DNA of 9,496 nt, from the NCBI GenBank assembly GCA_030152805.1, contig JASLIG010000065.1, positions 1 through 9,496 of the forward strand, written 5' to 3'. Below are positions 1-6,771 of this stretch, piece by piece. The position numbers and the translations under genes were made by a program. The notes below the pieces were generated by a model, which ran no database searches, was not told the DNA's origin, and saw only the letters and a list, made by a program, of their open reading frames with translations. This DNA is from Solirubrobacterales bacterium (lineage in GTDB: Bacteria > Actinomycetota > Thermoleophilia > Solirubrobacterales > 70-9). Position 1 is the first letter of the stretch. Every line of letters begins with the position of its first letter.

Positions 1-2
1 GC

Positions 3-626
3 GACGGCATGCGGCTCGGCGGCGAGCTGCGCGAGCGGGGGATCGAGACCACCTACTCGGCGGTGGGCCGCAAGGGCGTCTCGGCGCTGACCTTTCGCAA
101 AGAGGACCCGCGCACCTCCTACATCGGCTTCACCGATCGGCCTGGTTTCGCCAACGCGCGCGAGATTGGCGAGGAGTTGACCTCCAGCTACGTCGACGGG
201 GAGCTCGACCGGGTCGAGCTTGTCTACAACCGCTACGTCTCGCCGCTGACCCAGCACGTCTGGCGGCAGACGCTGCTTCCCCTCCAGCAGGCCGACGTGA
301 TCGGCGAGGGAGTCTCCGAGGAGGAAGCGGAGGGCGAGGAAACCGAGATCGAGAAGGCGCACAGCGCCTCGATCTGGGAGTACGAGCCCGAGGCCGAGGA
401 GCTGCTGGGGCAGCTGATCCCGGAGTACGTGAACATCTCGGTCTATCGGGCGCTGCTCGAGTCCGCCGCCTCGGAGCTGGGGGCGCGGATGACCGCGATG
501 CGCAGCGCCGCGGAGAACGCGGAAGAAATGATGGGCGATCTGACCCTGGAGATGAACCGGGTCAGGCAGGCCGAGATCACCCAGGAGATCCTCGAGGTCG
601 TCGCCGGCGCCGAGGCGCTTGGATAA
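3..626 (+). CDS. atpG: ATP synthase F1 gamma subunit, 5' end missing
   Basis: This is the C-terminal two thirds of the central rotor shaft of F1Fo ATP synthase, which couples proton flow through the membrane ring to catalysis in the beta subunits. The frame is open to the window edge; the ATG at 9 is internal, because the family is usually about 290-310 residues and only about 207 are present. Recognisable family blocks are GRKGVSAL, the YRALLESAASELGARMTAM segment, and the closing helix with RQAEITQEILEVV, which is the family's C-terminal signature. Between the LLPLQ block and IWEYEPEAEELL lies an acidic run (EEEAEGEETEIE), longer than in E. coli gamma as I remember it; such variable loops occur in actinobacterial gamma subunits. 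It is followed 25 bp later by atpD, the normal operon order. The identification is secure; only the start is unknown. Confidence 0.96.
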   Translation, partial: DGMRLGGELRERGIETTYSAVGRKGVSALTFRKEDPRTSYIGFTDRPGFANAREIGEELTSSYVDGELDRVELVYNRYVSPLTQHVWRQTLLPLQQADVIGEGVSEEEAEGEETEIEKAHSASIWEYEPEAEELLGQLIPEYVNISVYRALLESAASELGARMTAMRSAAENAEEMMGDLTLEMNRVRQAEITQEILEVVAGAEALG

Positions 627-641
627 AGCTGAGAATCGAGA

Positions 642-647
642 AAAGGA
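642..647 (+). promoter_or_regulatory. ribosome binding site that fixes the atpD start
   Basis: AAAGGA lies 4 nt before the ATG at 652. The same arrangement (AAAGGAACC, one base, ATG) recurs before ahcY at 8782-8792. This favours ATG 652 over the in-frame TTG at 619, which would overlap the end of atpG and has no such site. Confidence 0.7.
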
Positions 648-651
648 ACCA

Positions 652-2079
652 ATGTCTGAGAGCAACGGAGCAAACGTAGGGCGAGTCGAGCAGGTGACCG
701 GCGTCGTCGTCGATGCGGTCTTCCCGGACAAGCTGCCGGAGATCTACTCGGCGGTGAAGATCGAGATGGCCGGCGACGCCGACAACGAGGCGACCGAACT
801 GGTCTGCGAGGTGCAACAGCACCTCGGCGACGACCGGGTCCGCACCGTGGCGATGGACGCGACCGACGGCCTGCAGCGCGGCGACAAGGTGATCGACACC
901 GGCGGCCCTATCTCGGTTCCGGTCGGCGACGCCACCCTCGGCCGCATCTTCAACCTGCTCGGCGAGCCGATCGATCTCGGCGAGCCGGTGCAGACCGAGG
1001 AGCGCTGGCCGATCCACCGCCCCGCCCCCGCGGCCTCCGACCTCGCTCCCACCCAGGAGATCCTCGAGACCGGGATCAAGGTGATCGACTTGCTCGCGCC
1101 CTACGCCAAGGGCGGCAAGGTCGGGCTCTTCGGCGGCGCCGGCGTCGGCAAGACCGTCTTGATCCAGGAGCTGATCCGCTCGATCGGCGAAGAGCACGAA
1201 GGCCTCTCGGCCTTCTGCGGCGTCGGCGAGCGCTCGCGCGAGGGCAACGACCTCTGGCTCGAGATGAAGGAGTCCGGCGTCATCGACAAGACGATGCTGG
1301 TCTTCGGCCAGATGAACGAGCCCCCGGGAGCCCGTCTCCGCGTCGCCCTCTCCGGGCTGACGATGGCCGAATACTTCCGCGAGCAGGGCGGCCAGGATGT
1401 GCTGCTCTTCATCGACAACATCTTCCGCTTCGTCCAGGCGGGCTCCGAGGTCTCGGCACTGCTCGGGCGCATGCCCTCCGCGGTCGGCTACCAGCCCACC
1501 CTGGAGACCGAGATGGGCGAACTTCAGGAGCGGATCACCTCGACCGAGCGCGGCTCGGTCACCTCGGTGCAGGCGATCTACGTTCCCGCCGACGACCTCA
1601 CCGACCCGGCCCCGGCTTCGGTCTTCGCCCACCTCAACGCGACCACGACCCTCTCCCGCGCGATCTCGGAGAAGGGGATCTACCCGGCGGTCGACCCGCT
1701 CGACTCGACTTCGACGATCCTCAAGCCCGACGTCGTCGGCGAGGAGCACTACCGCACCGCGACCGAGGTCCAGGAGGTGCTGCAGCGCTACAAGGAGCTG
1801 CAGGACATCATCGCCATCCTCGGCATCGACGAGCTCTCCGACGAGGACAAGCAGACGGTCTCGCGCGCTCGCAAGATCGAGCGCTTCCTCTCGCAGCCGT
1901 TCTTCGTCGCCGAGCAGTTCACCGGCCGCAGCGGCGAGTACGTACCGGTCTCCGAGACCGTGCGCGGCTTCCGCGAGATCCTCGACGGCGAGCACGACGA
2001 CCTCTCCGAGGGCGCCTTCTACATGAAGGGCGGCATCGGCCAGGTGACCGCCGATTCCGGGGCAGCCGCGGCCGCCTAG
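652..2079 (+). CDS. atpD: ATP synthase F1 beta subunit (catalytic)
   Basis: This is the catalytic subunit of F1, which makes ATP from ADP and phosphate at the alpha/beta interfaces. With the ATG at 652 it has 475 residues, normal for the family. An N-terminal beta-barrel (about residues 8-85) precedes the nucleotide-binding domain. That domain contains Walker A GGAGVGKT at 161-168, GERSREGND with the catalytic-type glutamate near 193, and Walker B LLFIDN with Asp255. The signature PAVDPLDSTS follows, then the DELSDED segment at 393-399 (the DELSEED lever that contacts gamma) in the C-terminal helical domain. One oddity: after PAVDPLDSTS the usual arginine (STSR in E. coli and bovine beta) is threonine (STSTILKP). 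It sits between atpG and atpC; the next start is 9 bp after its stop. The identification is secure. Confidence 0.98.
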   Translation: MSESNGANVGRVEQVTGVVVDAVFPDKLPEIYSAVKIEMAGDADNEATELVCEVQQHLGDDRVRTVAMDATDGLQRGDKVIDTGGPISVPVGDATLGRIFNLLGEPIDLGEPVQTEERWPIHRPAPAASDLAPTQEILETGIKVIDLLAPYAKGGKVGLFGGAGVGKTVLIQELIRSIGEEHEGLSAFCGVGERSREGNDLWLEMKESGVIDKTMLVFGQMNEPPGARLRVALSGLTMAEYFREQGGQDVLLFIDNIFRFVQAGSEVSALLGRMPSAVGYQPTLETEMGELQERITSTERGSVTSVQAIYVPADDLTDPAPASVFAHLNATTTLSRAISEKGIYPAVDPLDSTSTILKPDVVGEEHYRTATEVQEVLQRYKELQDIIAILGIDELSDEDKQTVSRARKIERFLSQPFFVAEQFTGRSGEYVPVSETVRGFREILDGEHDDLSEGAFYMKGGIGQVTADSGAAAAA

Positions 2080-2088
2080 GAGAGCTGA

Positions 2089-2502
2089 ATGGCCGCCGAG
2101 CACATGGTCGACGTCGAAGTCCTCACCCCGGAGGGAGAGGTCTTCAACGGCGAAGTCCACCAGGTCTCGACTCGCACCGCGGTCGGCGAGCTCGGCATCC
2201 TCGCCAACCACACGCCGCTGCTCGCCTCCCTGCATCCCACCGAGCTGCGCCTGCACGTCAGCGATTCGGAGACGAAGCGCTACGCGCAGGCGCACGGTTG
2301 GCTGCAGGTCTTCGGCAACCACGCCAAGCTGCTGGTCGAGGAAGTGCTTGCGCCCGAGGAGCTCGATGCAGCGACGCTGAAGGAGCAGCTGGCCGATGCC
2401 GAGCAGCGGCTTGGCGAGGCCGAGGAGGGCAGCGGCGCTCACGCACGGGCCGAGAAGGACCGCGACCGGGCCGAGGCATTTCTGGCGATTGCACAGGGGT
2501 GA
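2089..2502 (+). CDS. atpC: ATP synthase F1 epsilon subunit
   Basis: This is the small rotor subunit that binds gamma at the membrane side and can restrain ATP hydrolysis. It has 137 residues, a typical length. The first 85 or so residues fit the epsilon beta-sandwich: VEVLTPEGEVFNGEV, the loop with GELGILANHTPLLASL, and AQAHGWLQV. The rest is a charged helical hairpin (EELDAATLKEQLADAEQRL, then a second helix to the C terminus). The start is supported by AGGAG at 2078-2082, six bases before the ATG and overlapping the atpD stop. This is the last gene of the atp operon here; an inverted-repeat element begins 3 nt after its stop codon. The identification is secure. Confidence 0.95.
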   Translation: MAAEHMVDVEVLTPEGEVFNGEVHQVSTRTAVGELGILANHTPLLASLHPTELRLHVSDSETKRYAQAHGWLQVFGNHAKLLVEEVLAPEELDAATLKEQLADAEQRLGEAEEGSGAHARAEKDRDRAEAFLAIAQG

Positions 2503-2505
2503 CGG

Positions 2506-2653
2506 GGGCGATCCGGTACCCCTTCGCCGGAATTGATGTCGCACGCGCTTCGCGCTTGGCGACGGAGCTCGAGCGCGGCCTGCGGCCGCGCAACCACCAG
2601 ATTGCATATCGCCGCCTTCGGCGACATTCCGGCGAAGGGGTACCGGATCGCCC
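2506..2653. repeat. 148 bp element with 28 bp perfect terminal inverted repeats
   Basis: The arms 2506-2533 and 2626-2653 are perfect reverse complements over 28 bp (outer end GGGCGATCCGGTACCCC, inner end CCGGAAT). After a 4 nt bulge the pairing continues for 5 bp (2538-2542 with 2621-2625). Smaller hairpins sit inside: GCGCGGCC/GGCCGCGC with a TGC loop at 2573-2591, and a GCGC/GCGC stem at 2545-2555. No transposase or convincing reading frame is inside, and I see no flanking target duplication. It could be a miniature inverted-repeat or REP-like element, or an RNA structure that protects or ends the atp transcript. Which of these it is cannot be decided from one copy. Confidence 0.75.
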
Positions 2654-2664
2654 TTCGCCACGCC

Positions 2665-2712
2665 GCGCATCCGATATTGACCACAGCGGGGTGGGGTCAA
2701 TATCGGATGCGC
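2665..2712. repeat. 18 bp inverted repeat upstream of the M20 gene
   Basis: GCGCATCCGATATTGACC at 2665-2682 and its exact reverse complement at 2695-2712 flank a 12 bp GC-rich spacer. As RNA this is a long stable hairpin, but no T tract follows, so it is not a classical intrinsic terminator. As DNA it has the form of an operator for a dimeric regulator. The left arm contains TTGACC, which resembles a -35 box, but I see no convincing -10 box at the right distance. The function is unknown. Confidence 0.6.
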
Positions 2713-2716
2713 CGAT

Positions 2717-2737
2717 CGAGGGCTCACGGAGCCCTCG
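2717..2737. repeat. 9 bp hairpin just before the M20 ribosome binding site
   Basis: CGAGGGCTC at 2717-2725 and GAGCCCTCG at 2729-2737 form a perfect stem with the loop ACG. It ends 3 nt before the weak ribosome site AAAGG (2740-2744) of the M20 gene at 2753. It could be part of a transcript leader that affects translation, or a residue of the repeat cluster. Confidence 0.5.
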
Positions 2738-2752
2738 CGAAAGGCGCTCCAG

Positions 2753-3841
2753 ATGAGCGACGAGCTCCTTGCGCTCGCCACCCAGCTGGTCGGGTACGAC
2801 ACGTCCGAGCCGGACGGGGTGCTGGAAGCTGCGGGGTTCATCAAAGGGTGGCTTGACGCGCGGGGGATCGAGACGGCTGGCGAAGAGGTGCGGGGGTTGC
2901 CCGTGCTCAAGGCTGAAGTTGGTCCGGAAGATGCGCCTACGGTTGTGCTGCACGGGCACATCGACGTCGTGCCCGGTCAGCCGGGGCAGTTCGAGCCACG
3001 GGTCGAGGGGGACCGGCTCTACGGGCGGGGGGCCTATGACATGAAGGGCGGGCTGGCGGCGATGCTGCTGACCACGGCGGCGATGCGGGATCAGGCGGAG
3101 GTCCGCGTGCGGCTTGGGATCGTCGGCGACGAGGAGTCCGAGGAGGAAGTCGAACGGGGCAGCGACCATCTGGTCGACGGCGGCTTCCTCGGGGATTTCG
3201 CGATCACCGGCGAGCCGACCGACCTTCACATCGGGGTCGAGGCGAAGGGGGTGCTGGCGCTGCGCGTGACGGTCGAGGGCACGGCTGCCCACGGTGCCAC
3301 CCCATGGCTGGGCGAAAACGCCGTGCTGCGGGCGCTTGACGTTTTCCGCAGTATCGAGTCGCTACCGTTCGCCCGGCACAGCTCGGAGCTGTTCGACCGC
3401 CCCTCGATCAACCTGGGAAGGATCCTGGGCGGCGACGCGCTCAACAAGGTGCCCGACCGATGCGCCATCGACGTCGACATCCGCTACCTGCCCGATCAGG
3501 ACCCCGACGCTCTCCTCGGGCAGGTGAAGGAGATCGGGGCGGCAAAAGTGGAGCAGCTCTTCACGCGGCCACCGGCCGTGGTCGACCGCGAGCTGCCCTA
3601 CGTGCGGGCGCTGCGCGACGCGGCGACGGCGCACCACGACGGCGAGCCGATGAGCGTCGGCCGCGACGGCGCCTCCGATGCGGTCTCCTTCCTGCGCGTG
3701 GGGGTGCCGGCGGTCGAGTTCGGCCCGCTGGGCGAAGGGCACCACGGCCCCGAGGAGTGGGTCTCGGTCTCCTCGCTGCACACCTACCGGCAGACGCTGG
3801 ACACCTTCCTGCGCTCCCTTCCCGCCCGGCTCGACGCCTGA
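2753..3841 (+). CDS. M20 family zinc metallohydrolase (ArgE/DapE/aminoacylase-like)
   Basis: This is a probable two-zinc amidohydrolase that removes an acyl group or cleaves a peptide or amide bond. The 362 residues have the family layout: a catalytic domain split by a dimerisation domain (about residues 165-275). Likely metal and catalytic residues are HGHID with His69 and Asp71, YDMKGG with Asp96 (bridging ligand), DEES with Glu127 (general base) and Glu128, GEPT with Glu154, and the late GHHGPEEW with His330 or His331. His180 in AAHGATPWLGENA is the usual dimer-domain histidine that reaches the active site. There is no signal peptide, so it is cytoplasmic. The ribosome site is weak (AAAGG at 2740-2744). 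Only 6 bp separate it from the LCP gene, suggesting co-transcription with envelope genes. The substrate cannot be told from sequence; desuccinylase, deacetylase or peptidase all remain possible. Glycine codons are mostly GGG in the first 100 residues and mostly GGC after residue 200. Confidence 0.9.
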   Translation: MSDELLALATQLVGYDTSEPDGVLEAAGFIKGWLDARGIETAGEEVRGLPVLKAEVGPEDAPTVVLHGHIDVVPGQPGQFEPRVEGDRLYGRGAYDMKGGLAAMLLTTAAMRDQAEVRVRLGIVGDEESEEEVERGSDHLVDGGFLGDFAITGEPTDLHIGVEAKGVLALRVTVEGTAAHGATPWLGENAVLRALDVFRSIESLPFARHSSELFDRPSINLGRILGGDALNKVPDRCAIDVDIRYLPDQDPDALLGQVKEIGAAKVEQLFTRPPAVVDRELPYVRALRDAATAHHDGEPMSVGRDGASDAVSFLRVGVPAVEFGPLGEGHHGPEEWVSVSSLHTYRQTLDTFLRSLPARLDA

Positions 3842-3847
3842 GCATCA

Positions 3848-5461
3848 GTGGCTGAGACCGGCCTCACCAAGCCGCCGCCCTCCGGCGACCACGAGCCGGC
3901 GCCGAAGCCAAAGCGCTTCTGGTGGCGCTTCGCGCTCGGCTCGACGATCATCGTCCTGATCACCGCCGCGGCCACCGCGACGGTGATCCTGCGCTACATC
4001 GACAGCATCGCCAAGGCGCTCTCCCACAACAACGTCCTGCAGAACAAAGTCGAGAAATTCCTCGCCCAGACGCATGGCGGCGAACCGGAGAACATCCTCA
4101 TCCTCGGCTCGGACAAGCGCGCCAGCGAACCTGGTGACCCTGGCCGCTCGGACACGACGATCCTGCTGCGCCTCGACCCCGACCGCAACGCGATCGCGCT
4201 GATGTCGATTCCCCGGGACCTCAAGGTCGAAATCCCCGGCGTCGGCACCAACAAGTTCAACGCCGCATTTGCCTACGGGGGACCGAAACTGACCCTGCGG
4301 GTGGTCAAGGAACTGACCGGGCTGCCGATCAACCACGTCGTCAACGTCGACTACCTCGGCTTCGTGCGGGCGGTCGACGCGATCAACTGCGTCTACGTCG
4401 ACGTCGACCGACGTTACTTCCACTCGAACGTCGGCGTGCCGGCCTCCGAACAGTATTCGGAAATCAACGTCCAGCCTGGCTACCAGCTGCTCTGTGGCAA
4501 AAAGGCACTGCAGTACGTGCGCTACCGCCACACCGACACCGACCTGGTCCGCGCCGCGCGCCAGCAGGACTTCCTCAGCGCCGCCCGCGAGCGTGTGCCG
4601 ATCGACGACCTGGTGCTCGACCGCAACGACCTGATCGACATCTTCACCGAATACACGACCTCCGACATCAACGACAAGGAGACGATGCTCGACGTGCTGA
4701 AGCTCTTCGTCTCCTCGCGCAACGCCGCGATCAAGGAGGTCCACTTTCCGGCCGAACTGGGGCCGAGCTACGTCTACGCCTCGCCGGAAATGATCGAAGA
4801 CGCCGTCAACCAGTTCCTCGGTATCGAAGCGAGCAGTGGCCCGCGCGGTTCGCTGGAAGAAGGCTCGCCAAAGAAGAAGGGCAAGGAGAAGAGCAAGAAG
4901 GGAAAGGGCCAGCAGAAGCCCCACCTCGGGCCGACCAAGCCGCCCGGCAGCGACGGTCTCATACCGGCGCGCGAAGCCGGCGAGCTGGAGGCCAAGTCGG
5001 TGGCGCGCAAGGTCAGCGCGGGCTTCCCCGTCTTCTATCCGACTCGCCTTCCCTCGGGCGCCTTCTACGTCGAAAGCAACTCCTACGAACACATCCAGGA
5101 CCCTCGCGTCTACCACTTCAAGGACCCTGACGGCAAGCGGCACGGTGCCTACAGGATGGTCGCCGAGTGGCCCCAGTCAGACGGCGTCCACTACTTTGGC
5201 CTGCAGGGCATCCAGGGGTGGTCGGATCCGCCGATCCTCGACAGTCCGAGCCTGACCAAGACGATCAACGGCCGCGAATACGACATCTACGTCGACGGCG
5301 ATCGGATACCGATCGTCGCCTGGCACCGGGGGGACAATTCCTACTGGGTCTCGAATGACCTGCTGAACACGCTGACCAACGACCAGATGATCGGGATCGC
5401 GCGTTCGGCGGACGTGAAGATCCCCAACCAAAAGCGGAGAAAGGGACAGTCGAGGCGATGA
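3848..5461 (+). CDS. LytR-CpsA-Psr (LCP) family envelope phosphotransferase with C-terminal extension
   Basis: LCP proteins transfer lipid-linked glycopolymers onto peptidoglycan outside the cell. This 537-residue protein has a proline-rich cytoplasmic N terminus, one membrane helix (about 26-49, preceded by RFWWR) and an extracellular LCP domain (about 80-250). Family marks are GSDKR (87-91), RSDTT (100-104), SIPRDL with Arg123 and Asp124, KFNAAFAYGGP, DYLGFVRAVDAI, GKKALQYVRYRHTDTD with Arg225 and Arg227, and RAARQQDF. These are the arginines and aspartates that bind pyrophosphate and metal. Cys181 and Cys216 could form a disulfide. A lysine-rich linker (about 342-358) leads to a further domain (about 392-526) not part of the basic LCP fold. 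The start is GTG at 3848 with no clear ribosome site, 6 bp after the M20 stop, so translational coupling is likely. The stop overlaps the next gene by 4 bp (ATGA). Confidence 0.92.
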   Translation: MAETGLTKPPPSGDHEPAPKPKRFWWRFALGSTIIVLITAAATATVILRYIDSIAKALSHNNVLQNKVEKFLAQTHGGEPENILILGSDKRASEPGDPGRSDTTILLRLDPDRNAIALMSIPRDLKVEIPGVGTNKFNAAFAYGGPKLTLRVVKELTGLPINHVVNVDYLGFVRAVDAINCVYVDVDRRYFHSNVGVPASEQYSEINVQPGYQLLCGKKALQYVRYRHTDTDLVRAARQQDFLSAARERVPIDDLVLDRNDLIDIFTEYTTSDINDKETMLDVLKLFVSSRNAAIKEVHFPAELGPSYVYASPEMIEDAVNQFLGIEASSGPRGSLEEGSPKKKGKEKSKKGKGQQKPHLGPTKPPGSDGLIPAREAGELEAKSVARKVSAGFPVFYPTRLPSGAFYVESNSYEHIQDPRVYHFKDPDGKRHGAYRMVAEWPQSDGVHYFGLQGIQGWSDPPILDSPSLTKTINGREYDIYVDGDRIPIVAWHRGDNSYWVSNDLLNTLTNDQMIGIARSADVKIPNQKRRKGQSRR

Positions 5462-6771
5462 GCGCAGACAAGGAGCCGATTGGCGTCATTGGAGTTGGCT
5501 GGGTCGGCTTGGTGACCGCTGCCTGCTTCGCCGAGGTCGGCCACCCCGTGATCGCGCGCGACATCCTCGCCGAGAAGGTGGACTCGCTATCGCGCGGCGA
5601 GGTCACGATTCACGAGCCCGGACTCGCCGAGCTGCTCGCGCGCAACGCCGAGCGGCTCACCTTCACGACCGAGATGTCGGAGCTGCTCGACGGCGCCCGC
5701 CTGCTCTTCGTCTGCGTCGACACTCCGCCGACGCGCTCCGGTGACGCCGACCTCTCGCGGGTCCGCTCCGTGGTCGACGGGTTGCCGGCCGAGGGCGACC
5801 ACGTGCTGGTGATGAAGAGCACCGTCCCGGCCGGCACCGGCAACTCGATCCGTCGCGACCGACCGGGCCTCGCCTACGTCTCCTGTCCGGAGTTCCTCAA
5901 GGAGGGCTCTGCGGTTGACGACTTCATGCACCCCGATCGCGTGGTGATCGGTGCCGACCCGGGCGACGAGGCAGCCAGCGACGCCGTCGCCCAGCTCTAC
6001 GGGCCGCTGGGTGGCCAGCTCGTGCGCACCGACGTCGCCAGCGCCGAGATGATCAAGCTCGCCTCCAACGCCTTCCTCGCCACCAAGATCTCCTTCGTCA
6101 ACGAGATCGCCAACGTCTGCGAGGAGGTCGGCGCCGACGTCGCCGAGGTCGCCCGCGGCATGGGACTCGATCAGCGCATCGGGCCATCCTTCCTGCGTGC
6201 GGGGATCGGCTACGGGGGGTCCTGTTTCCCCAAGGACGTCAGCGCGCTGAAGATGCTCGCCGGCAACAGCGGTTACCACTTCCAGTTGCTCGGCTCGGTG
6301 ATCGAGGTGAACGAGCTGCAGAAGCGGCGGGTGGTGCAGAAGCTGCAGAAGCACGTCGGATCGCTGGTCGGCAAGCGCATTGCGCTGCTCGGGCTGGCGT
6401 TCAAGCCGGACACGGACGACATGCGTGAGGCCTCGAGCCTGGTGCTGGCGGCGCGCCTACAGGGGGAGGGAGCCGAGGTCGTCGCCTGCGATCCGGTCGC
6501 CGCTGGCGCGGCCCAAGACCTGCTCGACGGCGTCGAGTTCCGCGACTCGCCGCTGGACGCTCTCGACGGTGCCGACGCCGCCGTCCTCGTCACCGAGTGG
6601 CCGCAGTTCGCCGAGCTGGACTGGTCGGCCGCGGCGGAGCGGATGGCGCGCCCGCTGCTGATCGACGGCCGCAACTTCCTCGACCCGAAGCTGCTCAGGG
6701 CGGCTGGCTTCGAATACGAGGGAATCGGCCGCGCGGTCGAAGCGCCCGTTCGAACGGGACCGGCGTCCTAG
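5458..6771 (+). CDS. ugd: UDP-glucose/GDP-mannose dehydrogenase family; probable UDP-glucose 6-dehydrogenase
   Basis: This cytoplasmic enzyme oxidises a nucleotide sugar twice with NAD+, most likely UDP-glucose to UDP-glucuronate. The 437 residues show all three family domains. The N-terminal NAD domain has GVGWVG (12-17); the central domain has Lys200, Asn204 and Lys210 in EMIKLASNAFLATKISFVNE; the C-terminal nucleotide-sugar domain has LGLAFKPDTDDMREA. The catalytic cysteine is Cys256 in GYGGSCFPKD, and CPEFLKEGSA supplies the conserved glutamates near 145-149. GGSCFPKD is the form usual in UDP-glucose dehydrogenases, while GDP-mannose dehydrogenases as I recall them have GGSCLPKD; a UDP-HexNAc substrate is less likely but not excluded. 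The ATG overlaps the LCP stop by 4 bp and the stop abuts the next GTG, so it is in an operon with the sugar-nucleotide genes. Confidence 0.9.
   Translation: MSADKEPIGVIGVGWVGLVTAACFAEVGHPVIARDILAEKVDSLSRGEVTIHEPGLAELLARNAERLTFTTEMSELLDGARLLFVCVDTPPTRSGDADLSRVRSVVDGLPAEGDHVLVMKSTVPAGTGNSIRRDRPGLAYVSCPEFLKEGSAVDDFMHPDRVVIGADPGDEAASDAVAQLYGPLGGQLVRTDVASAEMIKLASNAFLATKISFVNEIANVCEEVGADVAEVARGMGLDQRIGPSFLRAGIGYGGSCFPKDVSALKMLAGNSGYHFQLLGSVIEVNELQKRRVVQKLQKHVGSLVGKRIALLGLAFKPDTDDMREASSLVLAARLQGEGAEVVACDPVAAGAAQDLLDGVEFRDSPLDALDGADAAVLVTEWPQFAELDWSAAAERMARPLLIDGRNFLDPKLLRAAGFEYEGIGRAVEAPVRTGPAS
6745..6758. repeat. 14 bp perfect palindrome at the end of ugd
   Basis: CCCGTTCGAACGGG is a perfect palindrome lying in the last codons of the dehydrogenase gene, 13 nt before the GTG of the nucleotidyltransferase. 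As RNA it cannot close a tight hairpin without losing its central pairs, so a DNA-level role or chance is more likely. The function is unknown. Confidence 0.3.

Noticed and set aside
619..651. TTG at 619 as the atpD start
   Set aside because: It would overlap the atpG stop, adds 11 residues not typical of the family, and lacks the ribosome site that precedes ATG 652.
2665..2712. Intrinsic terminator after the atp operon
   Set aside because: The stem is long and perfect but no T-rich stretch follows either this or the larger repeat, so a classical terminator cannot be claimed.
2506..2712. CRISPR array or insertion sequence in the repeat cluster
   Set aside because: The repeats are inverted, not regularly spaced direct repeats, and there is no transposase frame or target-site duplication.
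2298..2756. Plus-strand frame through the atpC-M20 gap as a small gene
   Set aside because: It overlaps atpC in another frame and then simply translates the inverted repeats; the palindrome makes a similar peptide (AIRYPFAG) appear on both strands.
577..2961. 794-codon open frame on the minus strand across atpD, atpC and the repeat gap
   Set aside because: It is antisense to well-identified genes, its protein is arginine-, leucine- and aspartate-rich low complexity, and it matches no family. Long antisense frames are usual in GC-rich DNA.
2258..3292. 344-codon minus-strand frame over atpC, the repeats and the M20 gene
   Set aside because: It is a shadow of real genes; it crosses the inverted repeats, giving arginine- and proline-rich sequence with no recognisable domain.
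3845..5143. 432-codon minus-strand frame opposite the LCP gene
   Set aside because: It is the complementary frame of a gene with all LCP motifs; the composition is antisense-like (valine, aspartate, arginine runs).
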